A DNA stretch of 54,719 nucleotides from Sphingobacteriaceae bacterium (GCA_023251775.1 JAHEYC010000015.1:1-54719); one strand, 5' to 3'. Shown: positions 17,544-26,579, counted from the first letter of the stretch. Program-made: numbers and translations. Notes: generated from the letters alone by a model not told the origin.

Positions 17544-18800
17544 CTAAAGGTCTACTCTCACTTGAGCAAGCTTATCGCTCATATATTCCCCGTTTTTTAA
17601 CTTATTTACGATCTTGCTAAAGCATTCGATGGTATAATTAACATCTTCAGGCGTGTGCATAGCTGTAGGGATCAAGCGTAAAATGATCATTCCTTTAGGA
17701 ATTACGGGATAAGTAACCATAGAACAGAATACACCAAAATTCTCGCGAAGATCCTTCACCATATTTGTCGCCTCAGGAATTGATCCGTTCAAATACACAG
17801 GAGTTACCGGGGAATTTGTATCGCCAATATTAAAGCCTGCTTTTTGCAAGCCATTTTGTAGCAATCGTGTAAGCTCCCATAATTTCTCGCGATATTCAGG
17901 ATGATTACGCATTAATTCAATTCGCTTTAAAGCACCAACTACTAAAGGCATAGGTAAACTTTTAGCGAATATTTGACTGCGCATATTATAACGTAAAAAT
18001 GTAATGATGTCTTTTGTTGAACTAATAAATCCACCTATCAACGCAAATGATTTTGCAAATGTTCCAAAATAAATATCAATACCATCTTGGCAACCTTGTT
18101 CCTCGCCTGTTCCACCGCCTGTTTTACCCATTGTTCCAATGCCATGTGCATCATCTACAAACAAACGGAACATATATTTTTTCTTTAAGTCAACTATCTC
18201 TTTTAATTTTCCTTGATCTCCACGCATTCCAAAAACACCTTCGGTGATCAGTAAAATTCCACCACCGGTTGTTTCTGCAATTTTAGTTGCGCGTTGCAAT
18301 TGTTTTTCGCAATCAGCAATATCATTATGTTTGAATACAAAACGTTTTCCCATGTGCAAACGCATTCCATCTAATATACAAGCATGACTTTCTCCGTCGT
18401 AAACGATCACATCATGACGATCGACCAACGAATCAATAGCACTTACCATGGCTTGATATCCAAAATTGCAAAGTATAGTATCTTCCTTTTTTACAAAGGC
18501 AGAAAGTTCTTTTTCTAAACGTTCGTGAAGATCAGAATTTCCACTCATCATACGAGCGCCCATTGGGGCAGCTAAACCGTATTGCGCAGCCGCTTCAGCA
18601 TCTGCTTTACGAACTTCGGGATGATTGGCCAAACCTAAATAATTATTCAAGCTCCAATTCAATAATTTTTTTCCTCTAAAGGTCATGTGTGGACCAATAT
18701 CGCCTTCCAGCTTTGGAAATGTGAAATAACCATGAGATTCTTTTGCATGTTCGCCAATTGGCCCCATGTTATCCATTACTTTTTTGAAAATATCCTTCAT
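17544..18800 (-). CDS. Alpha-oxoamine synthase, probable serine palmitoyltransferase
   Basis: 418 residues of PLP fold type I. Key residues: H139 (ring stacking), D-D-A-H-G at 216-220, and the PLP lysine K250 in F-G-T-F-A-K-S-F. The family contains serine palmitoyltransferase, 2-amino-3-ketobutyrate CoA ligase (Kbl) and BioF. Length and the N-terminal segment with M-D-N-M-G-P-I-G fit the SPT of sphingolipid-making Bacteroidota, which joins serine and an acyl-CoA (or acyl-ACP) to 3-ketosphinganine. No biotin or threonine catabolism gene is near, and no other sphingolipid gene either, so the substrate assignment rests on overall resemblance. It is transcribed divergently from the class IV aminotransferase. 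Confidence 0.8.
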   Translation of the reverse strand: MKDIFKKVMDNMGPIGEHAKESHGYFTFPKLEGDIGPHMTFRGKKLLNWSLNNYLGLANHPEVRKADAEAAAQYGLAAPMGARMMSGNSDLHERLEKELSAFVKKEDTILCNFGYQAMVSAIDSLVDRHDVIVYDGESHACILDGMRLHMGKRFVFKHNDIADCEKQLQRATKIAETTGGGILLITEGVFGMRGDQGKLKEIVDLKKKYMFRLFVDDAHGIGTMGKTGGGTGEEQGCQDGIDIYFGTFAKSFALIGGFISSTKDIITFLRYNMRSQIFAKSLPMPLVVGALKRIELMRNHPEYREKLWELTRLLQNGLQKAGFNIGDTNSPVTPVYLNGSIPEATNMVKDLRENFGVFCSMVTYPVIPKGMIILRLIPTAMHTPEDVNYTIECFSKIVNKLKNGEYMSDKLAQVRVDL

Positions 18801-18826
18801 GTGATCTTGTTGTGTATTTTGAATGA

Positions 18827-18857
18827 CAAAAGTACGGTTTTTAAGCGTAAATTCAAA
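18827..18857 (-). promoter_or_regulatory. Promoter of the probable serine palmitoyltransferase gene
   Basis: Minus strand: -33 TTTG at 18857-18854, 19-base spacer, -7 TACTTTTG at 18834-18827, and a start codon 26 bases further on. One of the best consensus promoters in the window. Confidence 0.65.
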
Positions 18858-18948
18858 GAAACAAAGGCTGCGAATGGCCCAATTTTGTTATTAATTCGGG
18901 ATAATTACAAACATTTAATACAATGTTTTTGCGAACTTTATATACCAG

Positions 18949-19797
18949 ATGGAGGATAGTTACTGCATATATAACGGACATTTAATTAGTATTTACGAGC
19001 CCTCAATTCCATTTACGAATCGCGCATTCAGGTATGGTGATGCATTATTTGAGACGATCAGATTTGCTAAGGGAAAAGTGATGTTCTTGAGCGATCACGT
19101 TACGCGTTTGAAATTAGGAATGACCGTTTTAAGAATGAATGTTCCGGCGGAATTTAAAACAGATACTATTCACGCCTTGATCTCCGAACTTTTAACGCAA
19201 AATAATATTAAGACCGATGCTCGCATTAGGTTAACTGTGATAAGAAATGAAGGAGGATTTTACGCACCCGAAACAAATGATATTTCTTTTTTACTAGAGA
19301 CCGAGCCTTTAAAACAAAGTGGTTACGAACTTAATCAAAAAGGTTTGTGGGTTGATATTTATGCCGATATGCGAAAGCAAATAAACAAACTTTCGAATAT
19401 AAAAAGCACAAATGCATTGCATTATGTAATGGCGGGCTTAGCAAAACAAAGTATGAATTTGGATGAATGTTTATTGGTGAACGAGAATAGTAATATTTGT
19501 GAATCGATAAGTTCGAATGTGTTTGTTGTGAAAAACGGAACATTATTTACGCCACCACTAAATGAAGGTTGCGTTGCGGGCATTATGCGAAAACATATTT
19601 TGAACATCGCACATCAACACAAGATCCTTTATTTTGAGAATCAGGTGACCATGAATACCATTATGAATGGCGACGAAATGTTTCTTACAAATTGCATAAA
19701 AGGAGTTCAATGGGTTGGGCAATTTAAACACAAGTATTATACCAATAAAACAGCCTTGTTCTTCACCGAAAAACTCAATGCTTTAATTGATACTTGA
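18949..19797 (+). CDS. Class IV PLP aminotransferase (BCAT / aminodeoxychorismate lyase-like)
   Basis: 282 residues of PLP fold type IV: R-Y-G-D-A-L-F-E-T-I-R at 28-38, PLP lysine K152 in L-S-N-I-K-S-T-N, and the phosphate-binding E-S-I-S-S-N-V-F near 186. The family includes branched-chain aminotransferase, D-alanine aminotransferase and PabC. The short length and R-Y-G-D-A-L-F-E start are closest to the PabC-like/IlvE-like group, but the substrate cannot be decided from sequence alone. It stands between a divergent SPT gene and the ribosomal protein operon. Confidence 0.85.
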   Translation: MEDSYCIYNGHLISIYEPSIPFTNRAFRYGDALFETIRFAKGKVMFLSDHVTRLKLGMTVLRMNVPAEFKTDTIHALISELLTQNNIKTDARIRLTVIRNEGGFYAPETNDISFLLETEPLKQSGYELNQKGLWVDIYADMRKQINKLSNIKSTNALHYVMAGLAKQSMNLDECLLVNENSNICESISSNVFVVKNGTLFTPPLNEGCVAGIMRKHILNIAHQHKILYFENQVTMNTIMNGDEMFLTNCIKGVQWVGQFKHKYYTNKTALFFTEKLNALIDT

Positions 19798-19892
19798 TTA
19801 ATTTATTGATAATCAATATTTTATACCTCCAGTTTTTCTACTCTTCTTCCTCTCGAACCCCTTAATTATCAAGGCTTCAGGCTATTTTTTCT

Positions 19893-19922
19893 TTTGAAGT
19901 ACCAAAAAACTTACTATCTTTG
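19893..19922 (+). promoter_or_regulatory. Promoter of the rpsF-rpsR-rplI operon
   Basis: -33 TTTG at 19893-19896, 18-base spacer, -7 TATCTTTG at 19915-19922. Predicted transcription start near 19928 gives a leader of only about 18 bases, too short to hold the structured S6:S18-binding leader found in some other bacteria. Confidence 0.7.
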
Positions 19923-19945
19923 CGTCCCTTATACAAAAAATAAAA

Positions 19946-20317
19946 ATGGATAAACATTATGAGACGGTCTTCATTTTAACTCCCGTTTTGTCTGATGAAC
20001 AGGCAAAGGAGGCCGCGAAAAAATTCAAGAAAACCATTACCGACCTAGGTGGTAAGGTGATCAATGAGGAGAATTGGGGGCTAAAGAAACTAGCCTATCC
20101 GATACAAAAGAAAACAACAGGATTTTATCATTTGATGGAATTTAACTCTAGCAGTATTGATATTGTTGGTCAGTTAGAGATTGCCTACAAACGTGATGAG
20201 CGTGTTCTACGTTTCTTAACTGTGGTATTAGACAAACATGCAATTGCTTACAGCGAAAAGCGCCGTGGAAGAATTGCTGATGGTAAAACTAAAAAGAAGG
20301 AGAACGCTAGCGCGTAA
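19946..20317 (+). CDS. rpsF: 30S ribosomal protein bS6
   Basis: 123 residues. Typical bS6 start [10 protein letters not shown] and core [12 protein letters not shown] with G-F-Y-H-L-M-E-F; the C-terminal tail past about 100 is basic. It pairs with bS18 on the 30S platform. In Flavobacterium ribosomes bS6, bS18 and bS21 are reported to enclose the 3' end of 16S rRNA. First gene of rpsF-rpsR-rplI; there is no priB (ssb-like) gene between rpsF and rpsR, unlike in proteobacteria. rpsR follows after 6 bases. Confidence 0.97.
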   Translation: MDKHYETVFILTPVLSDEQAKEAAKKFKKTITDLGGKVINEENWGLKKLAYPIQKKTTGFYHLMEFNSSSIDIVGQLEIAYKRDERVLRFLTVVLDKHAIAYSEKRRGRIADGKTKKKENASA

Positions 20318-20323
20318 TTAATC

Positions 20324-20590
20324 ATGGCAACATCAAAAGAAATAAGATATCTAAACCCTCCATCAGTTGAGGCAAAGAAGAAAAAATACTGCCGTTTCAA
20401 AAAGAGCGGTATCAAATACATTGATTACAAGGACCCTGATTTTTTATTGAAGTTCGTTAACGAGCAAGGTAAATTATTACCACGCCGTTTAACCGGTACT
20501 TCATTAAAATATCAACGTAAGGTGGCGCAAGCTGTAAAGCGTGCTCGTCATTTATCGTTAATGCCTTACGTAGCGGATCTATTAAAATAA
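20324..20590 (+). CDS. rpsR: 30S ribosomal protein bS18
   Basis: 88 residues. Conserved bS18 signature: K-K-K-Y-C-R-F at 19-25, Y-I-D-Y-K-D-P at 32-38, and L-P-R-R-L-T-G-T ... [13 protein letters not shown] near 53-75. It binds the 16S rRNA platform together with bS6. rplI starts 12 bases after its stop and is preceded by a strong Shine-Dalgarno sequence. Confidence 0.97.
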   Translation: MATSKEIRYLNPPSVEAKKKKYCRFKKSGIKYIDYKDPDFLLKFVNEQGKLLPRRLTGTSLKYQRKVAQAVKRARHLSLMPYVADLLK

Positions 20591-20597
20591 AAGGAGG
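20591..20597 (+). promoter_or_regulatory. Full Shine-Dalgarno sequence before rplI
   Basis: AAGGAGG, 5 bases before ATG 20603. Starts in this phylum usually lack Shine-Dalgarno motifs; apart from AAGGAG before the 21159-22766 gene I noticed none as strong in this window. Confidence 0.8.
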
Positions 20598-20602
20598 ATA
20601 CA

Positions 20603-21049
20603 ATGGAAGTCATATTAAAACAAGATATTAAAGGTTTAGGTTACAAGCATGATCTTGTAGCCGTAAAAAATGGTTACGGTCGTAACTTCCTTATACCGCA
20701 AGGGCTTGCTAGTTTAGCAACCGACAGTGCTAAGAAACAGCATGCAGAAACTATGAAGCAACGCTCTTTTAAAGAAGAGAAACTTCGTAAAGAAGCTGCT
20801 GCAAGTGCAGAAAAGCTTGCAGGCGTTAGCATAAAAGTTGGTGCTAAAGCAGGTGAGAACGGAAAGATCTTTGGTTCGGTTACAAACATTCAGTTAGCTG
20901 ATGCTTTAACAAAAGCAGGTTACACAATTGAACGTAAAAATATCGAGATCGCCGGTGATGGTATCAAACAATTAGGAAATTACACCGCTAAAGTTCGTTT
21001 ATACAAAGAAGTTGCTGCAACCATCAACTTCGAAGTAGTAGCAGAATAA
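20603..21049 (+). CDS. rplI: 50S ribosomal protein bL9
   Basis: 148 residues. The N-terminal rRNA-binding domain is clear (M-E-V-I-L-K-Q-D-I-K-G-L-G, then N-G-Y-G-R-N-F-L-I-P-Q-G-L-A), followed by the long connecting helix (about 40-75) and the C-terminal domain (G-K-I-F-G-S-V-T near 87-94). It binds 23S rRNA domain V near the L1 stalk. Last gene of the operon; a terminator follows. Confidence 0.97.
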   Translation: MEVILKQDIKGLGYKHDLVAVKNGYGRNFLIPQGLASLATDSAKKQHAETMKQRSFKEEKLRKEAAASAEKLAGVSIKVGAKAGENGKIFGSVTNIQLADALTKAGYTIERKNIEIAGDGIKQLGNYTAKVRLYKEVAATINFEVVAE

Positions 21050-21067
21050 TAGCAAATACATTCAATA

Positions 21068-21100
21068 AAAAAACCCGATCAGTATCTGATCGGGTTTTTT
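21068..21100 (+). terminator. Terminator of the rpsF-rpsR-rplI operon
   Basis: Perfect 14-base arms 21068-21081 and 21087-21100 (core CCCGATCA / TGATCGGG) with A and T runs and a 5-base loop. The A run on the left makes it usable from the other strand too. Confidence 0.9.
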
Positions 21101-21106
21101 GTTTGT

Positions 21107-21150
21107 AATCCTCCGTCACTCCGTGACACCTCCTTTTTCAAAGGAGGATA
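21107..21150. repeat. Double-hairpin intergenic repeat with CCTCC/GGAGG arms
   Basis: Hairpin one: GTCAC 21115-21119 with GTGAC 21123-21127. Hairpin two: CCTCCTTT 21129-21136 with AAAGGAGG 21140-21147. An outer stem ATCCTCC 21108-21114 / GGAGGAT 21143-21149 can form instead of hairpin two. Lies between convergent rplI and the TPR/PD40 gene. From memory, elements of this style recur between genes in Bacteroidota; the number of copies in this genome cannot be seen. Confidence 0.65.
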
Positions 21151-21158
21151 ATCCACCG

Positions 21159-22766
21159 CTACTTTTTGAAAAGCAAATAATTCTTGTTCTTCTCTATTTC
21201 TATCTTTCCGAAATCAGAGATCTGTAATTCTTCCTTTAGATCTTTATAGCCATTACTATTCACCAAAATACTATACTTACCTGCCGGCAAACTCATTACA
21301 AACTTTCCTGTTTTGTGATGAGGCACAAAGGTAAATTCTTCGTTGGTGGTTTTATTTGTTGCAATAATTGACGAGATGACCTCTTTTGGTTGATGCGCAT
21401 GAATAGTATCGCTAAGGAATAATTGTCCAATAAAAATACGTGTGATCTGTTCGTTCTCATTGAATTTAATTCGATAAAGATCCAGATCGCCAAATCCTCC
21501 CGGCCTAAAAGCACTAATGTATCCTACCCTATTATCCGGGGTTACACAAATACTTCTGTCATCATCGGTGGAGTTAATGGGAAATCCAAGATTCTCTGGT
21601 TTGCTAAAACTATTGTCTTCCGGATTCCAAAATGTTCTAAAAAGATCGTAACCGCCCATGCTATTATGTCCCTCACTTGCAAAATACAAGGTTTGACAAT
21701 CTTCTGCTAAAAAAGGAAAATCCTCATTGTATTGGGTATTTATGCTTGGCGGTAACTTTTGTGGAACAGCCCATTTGCCGTTAGGCAATTTTTTGCACAT
21801 AAAAAGATCATTTGCGCCCTCTTGGAATTTATCTCTACGCGTAAAAAAGAAAACGCTTCCATCTTCGCTAAATGAACCGGACGTTTCTATTTTTTCGTTG
21901 ATCACAGGATCAATAACTTTCATCTTTTGATAATCGAAGGTATTATCAGGGCCACCTTTTCCGTCTGTTCTGCGGTCAGTAATATACAGATCACCATATT
22001 TATCCACGTGATCAATATATATGATCAATTCAGAAGCATCTTTTTTTAAGCCAACTATCTGTTCATCGAAAGCAGTATTGATCAATTTTCCGGCGTTAAC
22101 CGGTTTTGACCATTTACCGTTTCCGTTCTCGATCTTACAAAAATAAACATCACTACTTCTGTATCCATCCATTTCCACTTTTTTACCACCAATATTTTCT
22201 GCTCTACGCGAGGTAAATCCTAAAAAAGTTTCGGTATTATTTACGAAAGGGTAATAGTCGGGCTCGGCGCTATTTATTTCGGGACCTAAATTTTGAAACG
22301 TAACATTCACAGGATTGTTCATGTAAACACGAGCATTCGCAATTTGCTGCAAATAATATCTTATGTCTTCTTCCTTCTTTGGTTTTAATTCGACGTATTT
22401 TTTATACGCCTCTTCAGCTTTTTCTAATTGATTGGTTAAGTGATATGCCTTTCCTAATTCCTTCCAAGCTTCATCATACTTATCATTCTTGTTCACTAAT
22501 TTTTCAAGATGTTGTACAGCTTCTTGTCTGTTAACCCTTGTATACAATAAACACTGCGCTAATTTGAAACGCATCTGATCGTTATCAGGATCTTTTTTTA
22601 ATTCTTTACGGTAAATAGGGATGGCCATCAAATAATTCTTGTGATTAAAATGCTCGTTCGCATCATCTTCACCCATCTTCGATAAATTCTTGACTTGAGA
22701 ATGACCTAAGCTGATAATAAAAGAAAATATTACCACTAGTATAGATCTCATACGCATTTGGCCCAT
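21159..22766 (-). CDS. TPR-PD40-CRD envelope protein, PorE-like but without OmpA domain
   Basis: 535 residues from ATG 22766, chosen because AAGGAG lies 7 bases before it and because the signal peptide (M-R-S-I-L-V-V-I-F-S-F-I-I-S-L-G-H-S-Q) follows at once; the longer TTG/ATG versions add an unlikely N-terminus. TPR repeats about 25-145, PD40/WD40-like propeller blades about 160-430 (S-G-S-F-S-E-D-G-S-V-F-F-F, T-L-Y-F-A-S-E-G-H-N-S-M-G-G-Y-D-L-F), then a carboxypeptidase regulatory-like beta domain to the end. PorE of the T9SS has this order plus a peptidoglycan-binding OmpA domain, which is absent here. The upstream neighbour on the same strand does carry OmpA. Confidence 0.82.
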   Translation of the reverse strand: MGQMRMRSILVVIFSFIISLGHSQVKNLSKMGEDDANEHFNHKNYLMAIPIYRKELKKDPDNDQMRFKLAQCLLYTRVNRQEAVQHLEKLVNKNDKYDEAWKELGKAYHLTNQLEKAEEAYKKYVELKPKKEEDIRYYLQQIANARVYMNNPVNVTFQNLGPEINSAEPDYYPFVNNTETFLGFTSRRAENIGGKKVEMDGYRSSDVYFCKIENGNGKWSKPVNAGKLINTAFDEQIVGLKKDASELIIYIDHVDKYGDLYITDRRTDGKGGPDNTFDYQKMKVIDPVINEKIETSGSFSEDGSVFFFTRRDKFQEGANDLFMCKKLPNGKWAVPQKLPPSINTQYNEDFPFLAEDCQTLYFASEGHNSMGGYDLFRTFWNPEDNSFSKPENLGFPINSTDDDRSICVTPDNRVGYISAFRPGGFGDLDLYRIKFNENEQITRIFIGQLFLSDTIHAHQPKEVISSIIATNKTTNEEFTFVPHHKTGKFVMSLPAGKYSILVNSNGYKDLKEELQISDFGKIEIEKNKNYLLFKK

Positions 22767-22883
22767 AATCAACTCCTTAAATATAACAACAAAATTGAAT
22801 TTTGGGAAGTTATTTAAGCGAAAAAAATACAAATTGTTTATAATTCTTATAGCTCCAGAACTCGCTATTATCTAGGCCTTTAA

Positions 22884-22922
22884 ATGAAAGAGGCCCGTTA
22901 CAACATAGTGCAACAGGCCCCT
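22884..22922 (-). terminator. Probable terminator of the DUF5723-TSP3-OmpA gene
   Basis: Minus strand: an 11-pair stem (arms 22919-22909 and 22902-22892) with G-U wobbles, then TCTTTC. The T tract is imperfect, so termination may be leaky into the downstream TPR/PD40 gene. Confidence 0.55.
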
Positions 22923-22938
22923 TATATTAGTTAGATGT

Positions 22939-25389
22939 TTACTTTTCTTTGAAGATCACCTTCATCTCTACCCTACGATTCTTCTGTCTACCCTCAGGTG
23001 TATTATTATCTCCGATAGGAACAGTTTGACCGAACCATTCAACATTGATATTATCGGCAGGCACTCCTTTTTTAACGAGGTACGCTTTCACAGCTTTACT
23101 ACGTTTTTCTGATAAGGTCATATTCTTATCAGCATCACCTTGGTTATCGGTGTGACCGCTCAATGTCAATTTCCAATCAGCATTATGTTCTTTAACAAGC
23201 TTCGCCAGATCATTCAACGATGGGAACGACTTAGGTTTGATGATATCCTTAGCTGTTGCAAACTCTAAACTTGAGAATGCTTTTTCAAGGATCTTCTTCT
23301 CACGCTCTTTCATTGGAGGCGGAGGAGGACAACCTTTTAATTCCTTTAAGCCAGGAGTTGTAGGACAAGCATCATCCTTATCGTACACACCATCACCATC
23401 AGTATCAGGCCAAGGACAACCTTTATTAGCGCGTGGACCAAATACATCCGGACAAGAATCTTCCTTATCCAAGATACTATCGCCATCACGATCAGGACAT
23501 CCTTTGTATTCTTTAGGACCAAATACATCAATACAATTATCGTATTTATCAGGAGTTCCGTCACCATCACGATCAGGACAACCCATGAATTCTTTTATAC
23601 CTGCTTCATCAGGACATTCATCTTCCTTATCAATGATCTTATCACCATCGCGATCAGGACAACCTTTGAATTCAATTGGTCCTTTATCATCCGGACAAGC
23701 ATCTTCAGCATCGGTAATTCCATCACCATCGCGATCAGGACAACCTTGTAATTCTTTTATACCCGGAACATCAGGACATTTATCATCTTTATCTTGGATA
23801 TGATCACCATCTTTATCCGGGCAACCCATAAATTCCCAAATACCGGGAACATCAACGCAAACATCTTTCTTATCTGAGATACCATCTTTATCTCTGTCTC
23901 TAGGATGACCCGCAGGAACAGGGAATTTAAGTGCAGCGTAAATATTAACTCCGTAAACATCTTTAAAGAACAATGCAGGCATATTAGTTGTACCAACAAC
24001 AAGAGGTCCAAGCCTTACCATTGTTCCTAAAGCAACCGGCTGTCCTCTTTTTGCGCCAAACGCGCTGTAACTAATAGGCAAGGTTAAACCAAACCATGTA
24101 TAATCAATACGTGGTGCAAGTGCAATAGTTGTGTAATCGTGAACTCTTGCGGTGCGATTTGGCTGCAAATTACAAAGGTTGGCTGTAAGGTTAACATAAA
24201 TTCCTTTCCAAATTTTTTGATCCACTCCCATATTAATAGAAGTTGGTAATGCCATTTTAAAAGTTGTTTGTGTTGGTTGAGAAACAAACATATTACTCAT
24301 GAGTGAATCAAAACCATCTACACTATTTACATTAACTGCTTTAAGATTCCACAAATTCACATCGGCTGTAAAATCATTTGCTATTAATCCTTTTTTGAAA
24401 CGGATACCGCCAACATCATTCAATGCAAAACTTACTTTTGTATTGTATTTATTTTGATCTCTTCTCCACAAACCTTTTTCGCCATCCATATCGAATTTGT
24501 ATTTTTCAAACTCCGGTCGGAATTCGTAAACCGCACCAAAATCAAAACCAAAACCCGGATAAGATTCATATTTGTATTTTGATTTTACTTCGTCCCAATA
24601 ACTGGAAGAATTTGGATCGGCTGTAACAAAAGGATCGAGGTTATTACTGTGACCGTAATCAACTTGTGATTTAAAAAGACTTAATGTATCAGAAGTAAGA
24701 AAATTATAATCTAAATTTTGTATGCGCATATAAACAGCATCAATACCTTGTAATAATTTAACTGTAGCGCCGGCTTTAAAGAAATGTACCCCGTCCTCTT
24801 TTAAAACATGCGCAAAGGTTAATCCGTACTCGGCCCAAGCCATTTGATTTACACTTAGATTTTTATTATTTAAATTGGTTACCCATAAACTTGGATAAAC
24901 AAATTCCTCATAAGCTAATTTTGCAAGTTTAGGAGAGATACCATCGACGTTGGCATAATTTCTAACGCTCCAATTAAATGCTATTGAATTTTTATGGCTT
25001 AGAGAAACCATAAAAGACGGTAACATCACTCTTAAACCGGTGTAAACGGCTTTATCTTTAGAGTTGTTATCTTTTGTAATGAAATTATTTTTATAATAGG
25101 TTGGAGAATTCTTATCAGTATCGCTCCACTCGGTGAAAACCATATTTCCATTCGCATCTCTTTCATGTTTCAATGCACTTCTTTTAACACCTACATAATT
25201 ATTCTCGGCGCCAAAATTCAGTCCTAATAAGGTCATATCAAAGGTCATTCGATTATCGGCAATGTTAGCTGGATTGCTGTACACACCTAAAATACCTGCA
25301 TAATTACTACTTTGAATTCCTTGAAAATCTTGTGATCTTACACCAATAAAAGCGGTTATAAAACCCAATGAGATAAAAATCCTGTTCAT
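22939..25389 (-). CDS. DUF5723 - thrombospondin type 3 repeat - OmpA outer membrane protein
   Basis: 816 residues from ATG 25389 (a TTG at 25410 is less likely since it would delay the signal peptide M-N-R-I-F-I-S-L-G-F). N-terminal beta-barrel-like DUF5723 region (about 20-485), seven thrombospondin type 3 calcium-binding repeats (about 497-686) of the form C-P-D-R-D-G-D-x-I-x-D-x-x-D-x-C-P-D, a Pro-rich hinge, and a C-terminal OmpA peptidoglycan-binding domain (about 705-816, with S-G-H-T-D-N-Q-G-D-A-D and R-R-V-E-M-K-V). It likely links the outer membrane to peptidoglycan, with a calcium-stiffened stalk. A -7 box TATATTTG is at 25415-25408 on the minus strand. Confidence 0.9.
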   Translation of the reverse strand: MNRIFISLGFITAFIGVRSQDFQGIQSSNYAGILGVYSNPANIADNRMTFDMTLLGLNFGAENNYVGVKRSALKHERDANGNMVFTEWSDTDKNSPTYYKNNFITKDNNSKDKAVYTGLRVMLPSFMVSLSHKNSIAFNWSVRNYANVDGISPKLAKLAYEEFVYPSLWVTNLNNKNLSVNQMAWAEYGLTFAHVLKEDGVHFFKAGATVKLLQGIDAVYMRIQNLDYNFLTSDTLSLFKSQVDYGHSNNLDPFVTADPNSSSYWDEVKSKYKYESYPGFGFDFGAVYEFRPEFEKYKFDMDGEKGLWRRDQNKYNTKVSFALNDVGGIRFKKGLIANDFTADVNLWNLKAVNVNSVDGFDSLMSNMFVSQPTQTTFKMALPTSINMGVDQKIWKGIYVNLTANLCNLQPNRTARVHDYTTIALAPRIDYTWFGLTLPISYSAFGAKRGQPVALGTMVRLGPLVVGTTNMPALFFKDVYGVNIYAALKFPVPAGHPRDRDKDGISDKKDVCVDVPGIWEFMGCPDKDGDHIQDKDDKCPDVPGIKELQGCPDRDGDGITDAEDACPDDKGPIEFKGCPDRDGDKIIDKEDECPDEAGIKEFMGCPDRDGDGTPDKYDNCIDVFGPKEYKGCPDRDGDSILDKEDSCPDVFGPRANKGCPWPDTDGDGVYDKDDACPTTPGLKELKGCPPPPPMKEREKKILEKAFSSLEFATAKDIIKPKSFPSLNDLAKLVKEHNADWKLTLSGHTDNQGDADKNMTLSEKRSKAVKAYLVKKGVPADNINVEWFGQTVPIGDNNTPEGRQKNRRVEMKVIFKEK
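23331..23900 (-). repeat. Seven tandem thrombospondin type 3 repeats (about 26 codons each)
   Basis: Within the OmpA gene the phrase C-P-D-R-D-G-D recurs about every 78 bases with close DNA similarity (on the plus strand the words CCATCACGATCAGGAC and CCATCGCGATCAGGAC recur). Repeat number could change by recombination between near-identical units. Confidence 0.85.
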
Positions 25390-25448
25390 GCGATAGAGTT
25401 TGGATAACAAATATAAACTATTTTACCCAAACTTTCCCTTTATTTTTC

Positions 25449-25456
25449 TAAATTTG
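25449..25456 (+). promoter_or_regulatory. -7 box of prfA
   Basis: TAAATTTG, 20 bases before ATG 25477; no matching TTG found at -33. Confidence 0.4.
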
Positions 25457-25476
25457 CAGCCTATTTTGATAAGCAA

Positions 25477-26547
25477 ATGATTGACAAACTGGAAGATATA
25501 AAACGTAGGTATGAGGACATAGAACTTAAGCTTTCTGACCCTAAAATTATTACTGATATGAAGCAGTTCAAGAAGCTTAATATTGAGTTCAGAGAATTGG
25601 GAAAAATTGTTGATGCTTATAAAATTTACAAAAAAGTTTTGGATGATATTGATAGCGCAAAACAATTATTAGTTACTGAAAAGGATAAAGATTTTTTGGA
25701 TATGGCCAAGGCAGAATTGGAAGAGAACCGAACCAAACAAGAACAACTTGAAGAGCAAATTCGTTTATTACTTATTCCAAATGATCCTGAGGATGCTAAG
25801 AATTGTGTGATGGAATTACGTGCAGGAACCGGCGGTGATGAAGCCAGCATTTTTGCAGGCGATCTTTTTGAAATGTATATGCGCTACTGCGCCAACAAAA
25901 AATTTAAAACAGAAATTGTAGATAGCAATCCCGGTACCATGGGTGGTTTTAAAGAAATTGTTTTTAAAGTGATAGGGCCCGGAGCTTATGGCACTTTAAA
26001 ATTTGAAAGCGGAGTTCATCGCGTACAACGTGTGCCTGCTACTGAAACACAAGGGCGAGTGCATACTAGTGCTGCAACGGTTGTTGTTTTACCGGAAGCC
26101 GAAGAATTGGATGTTGACCTTAAAGAATCGGATATTGATATGGCAACGGCGCGAAGCGGTGGCGCGGGTGGACAAAATGTAAATAAAGTAGAGAGTAAAG
26201 TTATTTTAACTCACAAACCAACGGGCATTGTTGTTACTTGCCAAACACAGCGCAATCAATTGGGTAATCGCGAAAAGGCCATGGAAATGTTGCGTTCAAA
26301 ACTTTATGATCTGGAATATCAAAAGCGTTTAGTAGAAACTACCAAGCGAAGAAAAACTATGGTGAGTACCGGGGATAGAAGCGCGAAAATTAGAACGTAT
26401 AATTATCCTCAAAACAGAATTACCGATCACCGAATAAATCTAACACTATATAATTTGGATGATTTTACCAATGGTGATATCCAAGAGATGATAGATAAAC
26501 TTCAATTTGCAGAGAATGCAGAGCGGTTGAAGGAAGGTGGGGTTTAA
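25477..26547 (+). CDS. prfA: Peptide chain release factor 1
   Basis: 356 residues, the normal RF1 length. N-terminal helical domain with a long coiled region (about 5-100), codon-recognition domain, and the catalytic G231-G-Q233 in [11 protein letters not shown], which triggers peptide release at UAG and UAA. The Gln is the site methylated by PrmC, whose gene is in this window at 37641-38501. The tripeptide region [14 protein letters not shown] supports RF1 rather than RF2. Monocistronic, followed by an intergenic repeat. Confidence 0.97.
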   Translation: MIDKLEDIKRRYEDIELKLSDPKIITDMKQFKKLNIEFRELGKIVDAYKIYKKVLDDIDSAKQLLVTEKDKDFLDMAKAELEENRTKQEQLEEQIRLLLIPNDPEDAKNCVMELRAGTGGDEASIFAGDLFEMYMRYCANKKFKTEIVDSNPGTMGGFKEIVFKVIGPGAYGTLKFESGVHRVQRVPATETQGRVHTSAATVVVLPEAEELDVDLKESDIDMATARSGGAGGQNVNKVESKVILTHKPTGIVVTCQTQRNQLGNREKAMEMLRSKLYDLEYQKRLVETTKRRKTMVSTGDRSAKIRTYNYPQNRITDHRINLTLYNLDDFTNGDIQEMIDKLQFAENAERLKEGGV

Positions 26548-26579
26548 AGCATAACTAATTTCATTTTAGAGGCAGAAAC

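Noticed and set aside
19798-19945. Structured S6:S18-binding leader before rpsF
   Set aside because: The promoter is only about 24 bases from the start codon, so the upstream sequence would not be in the transcript.
23237-23803. 188-codon frame on the plus strand
   Set aside because: Antisense of the thrombospondin repeats; its Pro/Ser-rich repeat protein is only the mirror of D-x-D-G-D codons.
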